64,000 bases of DNA from positions 174,455 through 238,454 of the forward strand of contig SJRY01000249.1 of assembly GCA_011319805.1 (NCBI GenBank), read 5' to 3'. A program made the position numbers and the translations under genes. This document shows, one piece after another, positions 34,264 through 44,516 of this stretch (position 1 is its first letter; each line of letters starts with the position of its first letter). The notes beneath the pieces are model-generated. The model was not told the origin of the DNA, did not search any database, and was given only the letters and a program-made list of their open reading frames with translations. The stretch comes from Macrocybe gigantea. Its lineage: Eukaryota; Basidiomycota; Agaricomycetes; Agaricales; Callistosporiaceae.

Positions 34264-34923
34264 CACGAGCTTAGATGCAATGTCCAGCTCGTGTGAGGTT
34301 AGATGCACTGTCCGCCTCCGAGGAGTTAGACGCAATGTCCCTCCTCGTCTGCTATTCTGATGGATTCCTTCCAGCACAGTACCTTGCATCTGCGCTGCAG
34401 TTGAACCATGTCATCGAGGGCTCGTCCAGAGGAACTGCCCTCCCAAATGCTGGTCTTCTAAGGCAATGCTTGCAGTGGTGCATATTTCCATTGCTGTGGT
34501 AGGAGGGGTCCCTTTCTTACTCGGTATGTGTATTTTGTCACTTTCCTAAACCTTTTCAATAAAGATTGACTTTTCACGTGTTCTTAGTTTGAATGCTTGC
34601 TTGAAATCGCCCAAACCTCATCTACAGTATTGGACACATCTCTCACATCTGACCACTCCAGATCCATTCGATCGCTCCGAACCTCTCCCCTCGGAAGTAT
34701 CTAAGACGGTCCTGAATTGTCTCCCTGCAGTGCATATGATGATTATGCCTTGTGTTCATTAGTTCCTGAAGATTCTTAGCTATTTTAACATCCTAGCCAG
34801 ACACTGCTTCCACCAGGTGTGCATTCTCCCCATCTCTTAACTTGAGCTAGATGCACTGTCCACTCGAGCAGGGCTATAGACGTACTGTCTGCCCTCAAGG
34901 AGTTAGACACAACATCCCTCCTT
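34264..34923 (+). repeat. Hairpin-motif array, right side (six copies)
   Basis: Core TAGATGCANTGTCC or close variants at 34272, 34300, 34327, 34848, 34877 and 34904, in two triplets with 27-29-bp steps. Each sits in a self-complementary frame with its own stem: CACGAGCT/AGCTCGTG, GAGGT/GCCTC, CGAGGAG/CTCCTCG, CTTGAG/CTCGAG, AGGGC/GCCCT and AAGGAG/CTCCTT. The array ends 58 bp before the ATG at 34982 and has the same orientation relative to transcription as the Tnp2-side array. Confidence 0.9.
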
Positions 34924-34981
34924 TCCTCTTCTGTGCCCAATCCTTTGCAAGCCCACTTACATTACCCGAAGACCCCCCATA

Positions 34982-37170
34982 ATGTCTTACAACTTGACCA
35001 TCGATGACCTCGATTTGACTTTGCTCCTGCACAACCCCAGAAGTAGGTATCACGATTACTTTCGTTGGGCATTTGGCTAACTTATTTTAACTCAGAAAAA
35101 CTGACTTATACTGACGGTGTGGTCATTGCCAAAATTGGCCCATTTATCTGCACATCGCCCAATGCAACGTTCATTCCGAAACCACCCTTCAGCATCAGAA
35201 ACGTTCACCTGCGCTCTGACCTTCACTATGGCAATGATGACCCGGTGCACTGGCCCCAACCCTTCATCGACACATATCCGTACTTAGCATGCATCCCTCA
35301 CAGACCAGCCAATCCCAATGATCCCTTGGCACTCATGTGGTATGTGCCAGATGCCTGCAATTTCGTCCCTTCCTCGGATAGCCTGGTTGGTGGCCTTGGC
35401 AAACTATGCCCCGATAAGACTCAGCAAATTATGTCGATGTGCCGTGATCTTCGCAAGAGGGTCACTGACTATAAGGCGTCAACTGAATTTCCAGAACCCC
35501 ACGTCCTACACCTCGACAAAGCCATGCACCATGGCTACATTCGCCTCGACGTCTTGCCATCCACACTGACCGAAATGAAGTTTGGTGTCAGCGAAGTCCA
35601 GCGGTACTATCTCGAAATCGTAGGGCTTCTGGATTATTTGCAGATCTTCAAGCCTCGCATTTTGGGTATTCAACCCCTTCTGACAAGCTCCACCCATGTA
35701 TCGGTGCATTTACGACCAGCCCCCGCTTCGTCGAAGAATTATTCACTGCCGGTATTCCTGTTTGGTTCCTCTGCGAGTTTGAGGTCTTTAAAGCCTCGAT
35801 GGATAAAATCAATGTCCTAACTGTTGTCACCCCTCAACCACCACAGCTCCCAATCTGCCTCGATGAACATGATCCGCCTTTCCCCATCATATACTCAGGT
35901 GGTGCCAACAGTGCCCTCAAGCAGACCGCGATTCATCGGTATTCTAGAACGTGGCTTGTATACTGTGATCCATTTGGCGAAACACCCGAATCTGTTGACC
36001 CCCTCAATCTTCCACGCCCTGTCACAACCGAAAGCATCATGATTCCAATGACTGAATTGATGCAACGTCAACCCTTGTTGCCCCCACAGTGGCAATCGAC
36101 GTCACAGCATGGCTCCCGCTCATCAACGGCAACACCCCAGCCATCTGCTGCATCTTCAAGCACCTCGAAGCAAAAGCAGACTGGTAAGACTTGTTTCCTC
36201 CCCGGTTCTTAGCAAGAAGCTCGTATTTCTTCAAGCTCCACCTAAACACACCGGTCGCAACAAATATCTGCCCCTCGATAGTCTTCTAGCCCCGTTCTCC
36301 ATTCCCGTCTGGTCGGATGCCTTGTGCTCTGTGGACCAAGCATACGAAAACCTCGTCGAACAAGAAAAGTCCAACCCACACTATGGACATTACACGTTCT
36401 CTGATCCCGGTCTCTTCACGTCACCTGCAAGAGACGACAAAAGGGCAGCTTATTTCGAATGCTGGCTTCGGATCCGCCAAGGCTGGCTATGGCGGGTCAT
36501 GAATGATTCCTCATGTGCCATGGCATCGCAACAATGGCATAATTTCCTTGCTGTGGGATTTGTAGATGAGGGCAGCAGTGGTGCAAAGCAGTCGAAGACC
36601 AGAGAGGAACTCCAAGCTGCCATGTTGCCAAATCACAATAGGTTTCCAGACCTCTCCCCTCCAAGAAGCAGTCTCGGCATGCCTGTCACCTGGAACAACA
36701 GAGAATATGTACCAGGAAGCATTCTTTCTGACACCACCTACCGCGAGATTCTCTGGGAGTTGTTCGAACTCAACTTCCGTTACGACCTCCTTGCCCTGGA
36801 CCGACGAGCTTCAATTCAAAGTGCCAATCCCGACGAACTCTTCAAGTGTCAAGAGCTTCTTCTTTCGTGTTTCACCATCGATGACGATGACCATGTCCTG
36901 TCACACGTGAAGCTGCCGTCCAAGAACAAGGGCCTAGCCACAGCAGATTGGAAGGTCCGCTTTCCTTTTATTCTGTCGCTCGTCCATCTTTTGGGCTCAT
37001 GGAGAGGAGAACACCCAGAGGCATTCAAACTTGCATCCTCTCCTGTTGAAACCATCATGCAGGAAGACACTCGTCAGCTCGAAGAGGCTGCTGCGAACTT
37101 TTTCACGCAGCAATTCTACAACTATTTTGGTCATGCCGCAATGATTCCGCATCACCTTTTTCATGTATAG
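34982..37170 (+). CDS. Large accessory protein of the CACTA-like element, unknown function
   Basis: ATG 34982 opens MSYNLTIDDLDLTLLLHNPR. A 53-base intron (35043-35095) joins in phase to KKLTYTDGVVIAKIGPFICT. The frame continues to about 35660, where LQIFKPRILG should run on in the next frame as PSDKLHPCIGAFTTSPRFVE; one base seems missing at 35664-35667. The second part reads through SMDKINVLTVVTP and PFPIIYSGGANSALKQTAIH, has an intron near 36184-36212, and ends with a well-kept domain (WLRIRQGWLWRVMNDSSCAM; YREILWELFELNFRYDLLAL; FFTQQFYNYFGHAAM). The type is unknown to me. Divergent pairing with Tnp2 through a shared motif array suggests an element-encoded partner, perhaps DNA- or RNA-binding, but no domain proves that. 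Confidence 0.6.
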
Positions 37171-37329
37171 TACGACTATGACATGAAACAATTGTAATGA
37201 CACGTTTCCCCCCCCTCTCTAAAAAAAATTCACCATTGAATTGTTGCCCGATATGTTTACTATCAATGGAATCTATTGAAACAGATAAGTAAATCAGTCT
37301 TATTCTTTGATGTGAACAAAGCACTCACA
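37171..37329. other. Convergent 3' ends
   Basis: Short gap where the plus-strand accessory gene and the minus-strand small gene converge. No further feature seen. Confidence 0.4.
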
Positions 37330-37913
37330 TTCTCTTTTCCAATCTTGTAGATCTTCTTTGGCATGGCTTCTGTGTCCTCGCCTTCTTCGACAAGCTTCCG
37401 CTTCTTCGACTCTTGGAAAATAATTAGTCTTCTGCTTTAAATTCCATATTCATAATGACTTACTCATGCCAATTCCAGGTGAAAATTGATTCACATGACG
37501 ACTGGAGCCCAATACAGTCTCTTCGACCCCGACAGCAGCATCAACGCATCCGGTTACCTCGGTTTGAATGCTGGCATCAACCAAAGCCTCTGTTTGTGTA
37601 AAGGCATGATGGTAGGCGATGAAGCGCAAGAAGCACCCGCTATCAAAATCAACTGGTGACAACGACCTCACGCTGTCATTGTCGCTTCTGAAGTCCAAGT
37701 ACTTGGCCATCATCTCCGTCGTAACACTCAAATCCTTGCCATCATCATCGCTAATGGTGAGGTCGATTCCGCTTGTCTCTGAAACATTCTCCCCATCGAG
37801 CTCGGAACTGACATTAGCGCTGCCAGGGTTGCCTTCGATGGCAAGCTCGACCTCATTAAGAGACGAGGCAGACTCTGATTGAGAATCAGGGATAACTTCG
37901 GGTTCCTAGGAAG
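37330..37913 (-). CDS. Small acidic hypothetical protein in the CACTA-like element
   Basis: An exon opening after an acceptor near 37914 reads EPEVIPDSQSESASSLNEVE and then ETSGIDLTISDDDGKDLS, continues with YLDFRSDNDSVRSLSP and FIAYHHAFTQTEALVDASIQ, and ends at a GT donor near 37464. After a 52-base intron the frame continues SKKRKLVEEGEDTEAMPKK. It is acidic and serine-rich with a candidate nuclear localisation signal (KKRK). The start exon lies upstream and is not resolved. No family recognised; the open frame over two exons is the evidence that it is coding. Confidence 0.45.
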
Positions 37914-38658
37914 TCAAATGTTAGTCAAAGACATGGAGCGTGATGGAGACAACAAACCTCGACAAGAGAGTGACGTCACAATGGATGGTTGCAGGCAATC
38001 GGACGCAGCATGTACGGGGTGCGTGAATCAGAGTAGGACATCTTGGATTGGTGAGTGTCTCGGGGTGGATCCTTTTATTTTAAGAGTCTTACTGTTTGCA
38101 CCATTAGCCCTGGAACAATTATTTGAAAGTTCTGTTCTGACCGCTTGCATCCTTTTCTGGTGACTTTTGCCCATTCACAAAGCGGCATTGATAATGATCT
38201 GACCCTGCTAAGGAGTGTGCTGCGCTATTCAGTGCAACTGATATCTTTTTCTTGTGCGGAATATTCAAGGTCCTTACCACCCTAATTCCCAAGCCAAGAT
38301 TCTTCTATTTGGGACCCTCGCATCATACATACAAGTCACTTATGCTGCTCCATTCACCTTTTTCAAGCCATGATATTACACATCCCTGCTCACAGGCTAT
38401 TTTTGAAACCTTTCCATGCATTCAATCCTATGCGAGCATGGCCTCTCTGGGGTTCGTGTGTATGCACATGATTCCTAATGTTTAGTTCAGGCACGTCATG
38501 TATTCATGGTCGCCGCCGCTCGACAGTTTTCATCTGTTCTCAATGGGTGCAAGAATCGTGAACATCCGCTAAGTCCAGAACTGTTTAAATACTTGACCTC
38601 CATTGCTGAATTACAAACACCTAACAGTCCGAGCTTCGAAACGTGCTTGTCTCTTACC

Positions 38659-39923
38659 ATGGTAACTTCTCCGGCTCGTGCTCCCGCTGCTTCTCGATCA
38701 ATAAAGCCCACTTCATCCATCTCCAAAAAGAACTGCACCATGGTGAAGGGTGGTTCTGAGGCTGCTTTGCGTGCTCTCAAGAAAGCTAAGAAAACTGCCC
38801 TCATCGACAAGACCAATGCTGGAGGCACCAAGGTCTTTGTTTAGTATTCGACTCCCTACTCATCACTAACCAAATATATATATAGACCCCACACTCCACA
38901 GGCCTGCCATCGAGCGGCTTGTCCAAGACCCTTCAGTGTCAAGGTGGAAAGGTGGCCTCAGTGAGAGCCCCCACATCAGAGCTGACCACTTCCACTCCAG
39001 ATCCCACTTCGCGCGGACAATCCGTGGCAGACATGGAACAAGAGATTGCCAGAGCCCCTGCATCAGAGCCGAGCCACTCGACTACGGGCACCGTTTCGTG
39101 CGGACGATCCGCGACGGATATGGAACAAGAGATTGCCAAACTGAGAGGTAAGTGATCATGTATACTTTATTATTCCAGCACCTTCTGACTTGCAGCCATG
39201 CCTCACAGCAGAAAATGACAAGCTTAAAAAGGTGAGCAGTGCTCAAATGTGCCGATCTGTGCACCAAGCTATTCCATGGCCCCGAAAAATCAGAGGAAAC
39301 AATTTGCAAGAACTTATGAATCTTGGTCACGACAAGGCATGGTATAATCGAATTAGAGTAAGCTCCTGCTTGAATGACATTCTACTGAGCTTATCCCTTT
39401 AAAAGCATCTCGTGCGTTCTGCTATGGAAAGGGCTGGAATAGATCCTGCTGTTGGTTGGAAAGAGCAAGATCATGATGTTGTGGGTCATGTCATGGCTTA
39501 TGTGAGTTAATTCCACTTTATGCATACTTGCTCATTATCATTTTCCATCAGGTGTGCTCGGAGGAACCTGCTCTCGAAATGTTCGCTGCCAAATGGCCCA
39601 TCAAAGAAATGATCAAGGCTATTCTCAAGAACAAGCACGGATATGGGCAACAAGTTAATGATGACATGAAGACTGCAGATGGTGGTGGTGACAATGACTT
39701 TGACATCAACCTATGGGATTCCGGTGATGGCAGCATGAGTTTCGACAACGATATCACTGGTGACGTTGGCTCAGGCTTCGGAAGTGATGCCGAAAAGGAT
39801 AGCAATGAAGAGAGTGGGGTTGATGGAGATGAAGGTAGCCAGGAAGGTGGCAACGAGAGCGGTGCCAGCAGAGAGTGTGATGGGACTGATGAAGAACAAG
39901 ACAAGGTCGAGGGCGATGAGTAA
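38659..39923 (+). CDS. Hypothetical acidic-tailed protein in the CACTA-like element
   Basis: Probable ATG at 38659 (MVTSPARAPAASRSIKPTSS), then a lysine-rich stretch ALRALKKAKKTALIDK. The following exon (about 38886-39148) contains an internal duplication ending twice in MEQEIAR/K. Later exons read LMNLGHDKAWYNRIR and MERAGIDPAVGWKEQDHDVV, and the last exon (39552-39923) starts VCSEEPALEMFAAKWPIKEM and ends in a long acidic, glycine-rich tail. No known domain recognised. It is the rightmost gene of the element, and a nuclear role is only a guess from composition. Exon borders are approximate. Confidence 0.5.
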
Positions 39924-40562
39924 TCGGCATCTCCAGTGCAAGATATCCTCCATAATTGTCCTTTTATCCCCCTCTCTTCATCTTCATAACTGCTTCTTTT
40001 CTGCCGAATTTTAGATACATAGTGCAATATTTGGGTCACCAATATCCTTTCCTTTTTGTACATAATTCTGAGCCTTTCATGCTGAATGGCGCGGTCTTTA
40101 ATTGCACCTCTTTGATGATGAATAACTGATCCTCCTATTGAATTAGTGTCTCTCTGTTATGTGGCGAAAAATTCTGATCTTTAATTGTACCTCTTTGAAG
40201 ATGAATAATTGATGCTTGCATTGAATTGATGTTTCTCCATTATGTAGTGAAAAATCCTGTTCCTTGAGGGCAAATAATATCTGATACTAATCTGCAGTAT
40301 TAATGCTGCAAAGCTATGGTTTAAGCCTCATGTTGACACACCCCAAAGTAGTGGAAATAAGCTCTGGAATTTCAGCCATTTTTTGTTCCTTTTCCACTAC
40401 TTGAAATCTGACCCAAAGCATGTATAATTACAAGCATGTGGTGCACATATTGTACTACAATGGTCATGAAATTCTGCCACCAACATATGTTTTTTTCCTA
40501 CCCATATCAGCTGAAAAAAAACCCTTTTCCACCGAAAAGCACAGGTCGGAATTTCCTCCACC
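39924..40562. other. Right subterminal region of the CACTA-like element
   Basis: AT-rich non-coding sequence containing the 83-bp tandem repeat and leading to the terminal inverted repeat. Confidence 0.5.
40095..40260 (+). repeat. Tandem repeat, two units of 83 bp
   Basis: Units 40095-40177 and 40178-40260 both start TCTTTAATTG and share GATGAATAA, ATTGAATT and GAAAAAT in register. Similarity is roughly 80 percent. Non-coding, inside the right end of the CACTA-like element. Confidence 0.75.
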
Positions 40563-40577
40563 CTTGGTTTTACAGTG
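40563..40577 (-). repeat. Right terminal inverted repeat of the CACTA-like element
   Basis: Exact reverse complement of 27472-27486 over 15 bp, with patchy similarity for a further 25 bp inward. Confidence 0.82.
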
Positions 40578-42033
40578 AATGGAAGACCGCATATATCGGG
40601 TGAAGAAACTGAGCCACCTCTGGAAGTTGTTCTTGTTAAATCACCCTGTGACAGGTTACCAATGTATTAATTTTACATCCATGCCAGTGACTTTCACTCA
40701 TGCCGCATGTCATTGAAAAACAAGAAATGAGATGCGTAATACTTTATAAATTAATAAGTGTTATGGAGGTGACTCTTGCTCTATTTCTCTATCCTCTTCA
40801 TGCACATTGAGTGGAGAGGGGTTGAATGTGTGCCCTACTTTGTTGGAAGAATTGGGGTGAGCTGATCATTTCCGTTTGCTAGATGCGAAATTTGGAGGTG
40901 CGGCAGGAGCAGACGGAGTACCAGAATCGTGCTGTTTTCCATCAGACGGCACAGGTTCAGATTGTTGGCCAGGATTGTATGAGCTCGCTCCAATCTGCAA
41001 AGCAGACTGCAAGGCCTTTGAAGTGCAGCTATTTCCGCCATTCTCTGGTTGAACCGTCTTCTGCGTCTGTGCCGTGACGCCAAACGGAATTTTGCATTGC
41101 ATGCTCATGGTGTTGCAGGGCCAATTTGACTCAGCCTGGGACAAGGCTTTGTTCATAGCTTCCAACACCTTCCGCAGAGTGAGCTCCATCGCCGGATTAT
41201 TACTTTTTTGTGCCTGAAAGTTGGATTCGACCAAAGCCCGAAGGTTTTCTGATAAATTGGCGAGAGCGGTGTCTCCAGAGATTGGCAAGGCCTGGGCCTG
41301 ATCAACAACCCATGCTAATTTGAATTGCCAACGATACTGAGGAGGCAGATCAAATAGCCACTGGGCAGCATGGTTACCCTTTCGATGACCAGAAAGGCAC
41401 CATATCAAAACCCAATAGATAGATTCCAAGTCATGCCGAAGATGGTGATCCTCCTTTTCATTGTCTAAGATGTCCATTGCCATGAAGGGCCAAGTTCCCT
41501 AGGAGGGCATGAGATATATTTTGACCAGGGCAGAGAAACATACTGTTTTGTGCTTAAGCTTTCGAGGATGTGGATTCATAGTAGAAATGCAGGCCGGACT
41601 GTAGTCGAAATCATGCAAAAAACCTCCTGGCTTGCATTGGTGTAGCAGGATGTTGCCGACACTAACATCACCATGAATTACTCCAGAATGATGTGCAACA
41701 GCCAGCCCTATAACAAGTCTGAATGTTTGCACAAATAACTGATTCGGACGGGACTTACCAATCACAATGTTGTGCAAAGCATAAACCAACTGTTTTGTAT
41801 ATTTGAAACTTGTTAGGTCTTGGCCGGCACAGACTGACAAGGTCCTGATTCCATGGCAGTTGAGGTCTGATGGATTGCATGCCTTGACAGTTGCTGGTTC
41901 AACACAGCCTATTTTTGTAGGAGGGCTATGCTCCTCTGTATCGCCACTAGATAAAGAAAGTAGAGCAGGGACATTGGGCTCTAGAGACAGATCACCGAAT
42001 TCGTCTTGTATTATCTTTTGAATACCCGGTAAT

Positions 42034-42353
42034 TGTTAGGCTAGACGAATCTCAGAAGGACTCGGGCAGACTAAGTGCAAGAGTGGTCTTGAGATGATGG
42101 CAAAAGGAATATTAAGCCTAGCGTTACTGGTACATCTGGGAGTCCTTATATACACTACAGTACTCGAGCATGGACCATGGGCTGCGCAATGCTGTGGACT
42201 GCGGATGAGTAAGACTGGAAGGAGATGACTCAGAATGACTAGGGAAGTGGGATGACTCGATGGCTGCGTGCTGCACAGCATGATGGGGGAGATAGGGGAT
42301 GTGGGAAAGATAAGATAGGAAAATGAATGGTCCTTTGAGCGACGTCTGTAACA
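42034..42353 (-). repeat. 3' LTR of chromovirus copy 1
   Basis: 320 bp, TGTTAGGCTAGAC to GTCTGTAACA on the plus strand, homologous to 48138-48457 and 54338-54657. Confidence 0.93.
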
Positions 42354-42513
42354 TCACTCTCTCTGTAGATTCGCGTCCTCGCGAAGAACCTTAGTCCAGC
42401 TGTCCCCACCCGGTATTGGTCTCCCAGGCAGTCGCAGCATGCGGGGCCCATGTATGAATGAGCTCTTCATTATAGGCGCAGATGTGATGGAGTGTGGTGG
42501 CGAGGAGTTTAAG

Positions 42514-42789
42514 TCACCGGTTTTCTGTGCGAAGCATTTCCATTGCCTCGCGAAGCGCGATACATTCAGCTGCAGTGGGGCCGGTCCCATCAGGGGTTCG
42601 CCCGGTCCAGAGGTGTGTGCAGACGGTCATAACATAGCGCATATATGCGCCAAGTGTGATGGCAAGGGGGTCCATGTAGTCGCTAGCATTGAGAATCCTT
42701 GCCAGGTTCTCGAGGTCGCTTGGGCGGTTGGGGGTAGGTGTGCGGCTGCCCTCACTGCTGTCGATGCTGATGGGGGCATTGGTGGTCAT
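42514..42789 (-). pseudogene. Third ORF of chromovirus copy 1, interrupted
   Basis: Starts MTTNAPISIDSSEGS, like the intact 132-residue ORF of copy 2, and is cut by TGA after LRTENR, where copy 2 has another arginine codon. Downstream sequence still matches. Function unknown. Confidence 0.75.
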
Positions 42790-44516
42790 GAAGTGCGATT
42801 TTTGGTCTTCTTCCCTCTTGTCGTGATCCTTTTATCCTGGTTCGCAGTCTTCTTTAGGAAGTGGTCTAGAGCTTGCTGCGCATTCCCCAGTTCCTTCTCT
42901 TTGATCCATGTGTTCTCTTCATGTCCGTATCCTTTCCATTTGACCAGGAATAGCGTCCCCCTCCCTTGTTTCTTCCTTTTTAGGATCTCTTCTATCTCGT
43001 ACTCTTCTTCATCATTTATGATTTCAGGGGGTGGTGGTGATGGTCGCTCTTGTATCTTGAAACGGGGTCCTTTGTAAGGCATGAGCAGTGTTTCATTGAA
43101 CATGGGGTGTATCAGCTGCCATGATGCTGGGAGTTCCAGGCGATATGCCGAGGCTCCTTTCTTTTCAACCACCTTGAATGGTCCGTATCGGAGTGCCGAT
43201 AACTTCTTTGATGGTCGATTGACTGTGATATTGGTGGCTTCTAGCCATACTCTATCTCCTTTCTTGTATTCACGGGCGGGTTTTCGTCTCGCATCATAAT
43301 TGTCTTTGGCTCGTGTTTGTGCATATTGCAGCGCGGCATTTGCTTCCTTTCGTATTTGGTTCATTCTTTTGACGAAGTCTTTTGCTGCAGGGTTATTCCC
43401 TTCTGTCGTCTGTGGCTCTCCCTTCCAGGGGTGCATTCCATAGTTGAGGTAGAATGGTGTCTCCTTCATTCCCTGGTGTGCTTTGTCATTGTATTGGTAC
43501 TCTGCGATTGCTATCCATTCTGCCCAATCGTCCTGTAAGTTGTTTGTGAAGCTTCTGAGGAAGGCTTCTGTTTCTTGGTGGGATCGCTCCGCCTGTCCAT
43601 CTGTCTGTGGGTGATAGGCCATTGATAGATTTTGCTTTGTTCCGAGTAATTTTAGAAGTGCTGTCATGAATCGTGCTGTGAACTGGGGTCCTCGATCACT
43701 GATGATCTTTCATGGGATTCTGTGAAGCTGCCACACATTGTCTCGATATAGTCATGCAAGACATTCTGCTGTGAGTTTGGTCTTTGTGGGAACTAGGTGG
43801 ATCATCTTGGTTAGGCAGTCTGTGACTGTGGCGATGGCATTAAAGCCATTAGAGCTAGATAGCGGTCCTATGAGATCTACTCTGATATCTTCCCATGGTT
43901 GCTGTGGGACTTCGTGCGGGTGCAGGGGTGCGTGTTTCTTTTGTCGGATGATTTTGTTTCGCTGACATGTTTCGCATCCATTGACATACTTCTTGATGTC
44001 TGTTAGCATTGATGGCCACCAATAGGTGTGGCTTATGAGCTCGTGCATGCGGTATTGCCCTGGGTGTCCTCCGATGGGTGTGTTGTGGTGTTCAAACATG
44101 ATGTTTTCCTTCAGTTTGTTGTCTGGAGGAATGTAGATTTTTCCTCCTATGTATACGATGTGGTCGTCTTCTGTGAACCAGTGTGGTTTTTCCTTCAGTT
44201 CTGTTGTTACGATTGTCTCCCTTCATGTGCATTGTCGAATTTGTTCTATCCTTGAGGATTCGATCATCGTGATTCCTCTTGTTTGTATTGCTTCATTATT
44301 TTCTGCTTCTTCTTTTCGTGGGTGTTCGTCCTCGAACATCATAAATTCGAAGTCTCATTCATTATTCTCTTCCAGATGTCGAATGAATGCTGCTTCTTTG
44401 ATCATTTGTATGTCGTCCTTCTCTGCTAGGTTTTCTTCATATCCTGCCATCCGTGACAGGACATCCGCTTTTCCATTCGCCTTTTCTGGTACGTGTCGTA
44501 GTTCGTAGTCGTATTC
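42786..44516 (-). pseudogene. Pol fragment (RNase H end, integrase, chromodomain) of chromovirus copy 1
   Basis: Collinear with copy 2 pol. Visible are YELRHVPEKANGKADVLSRM at the truncated start, the zinc-binding region with HTYWWPSM and CETCQRNK, integrase core pieces HPQTDGQAERSH and YGPFKVVEKKG, then the chromodomain to a stop at 42786. TGA codons replace CGA in NERDFE, TRRE and the segment before KIISDRGPQF. A chimeric open frame (44355-44720) fuses kinase-derived residues to the pol end; it is a by-product of the junction. Confidence 0.88.

Larger units (their letters stand above)
27472..40577. mobile_element. CACTA-like (Tnp2) DNA transposon, 13.1 kb, with accessory genes
   Basis: The two ends are inverted: CACTGTAAAACCAAG at 27472-27486 and its exact reverse complement at 40563-40577. 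A weaker match continues inward around GAATTTACGACC and GAAATTCCGACC. Inside lies a Tnp2 transposase, the hallmark of CACTA elements. Outside flanks are AAC on the left and AAT on the right, so a 3-bp target duplication is imperfect. Besides Tnp2 the element carries at least four other genes and the central hairpin array. The ends lie between two FunK1 genes in the same orientation, 168 bp upstream of one and about 290 bp downstream of the other. Confidence 0.8.
42034..44516 (-). mobile_element. Chromovirus (Gypsy) copy 1, 5'-truncated
   Basis: Contains the 3' LTR (42034-42353), the third ORF region, and pol from the RNase H end through integrase to a chromodomain. It stops abruptly at 44516 inside the RNase H coding region, where kinase sequence resumes; the 5' LTR, gag and reverse transcriptase are absent. 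The chromodomain (YEIEEILKRKKQGRG, LFLVKWKGYGHEENTW) is in frame here, unlike in copy 2. Several CGA to TGA stops interrupt pol. Confidence 0.9.

Noticed and set aside
27469..40580. A perfect 3-bp target duplication for the CACTA-like element
   Set aside because: Flanks are AAC and AAT. Only two bases agree, so I do not claim it; the ends rest on the inverted repeats and the Tnp2 content.
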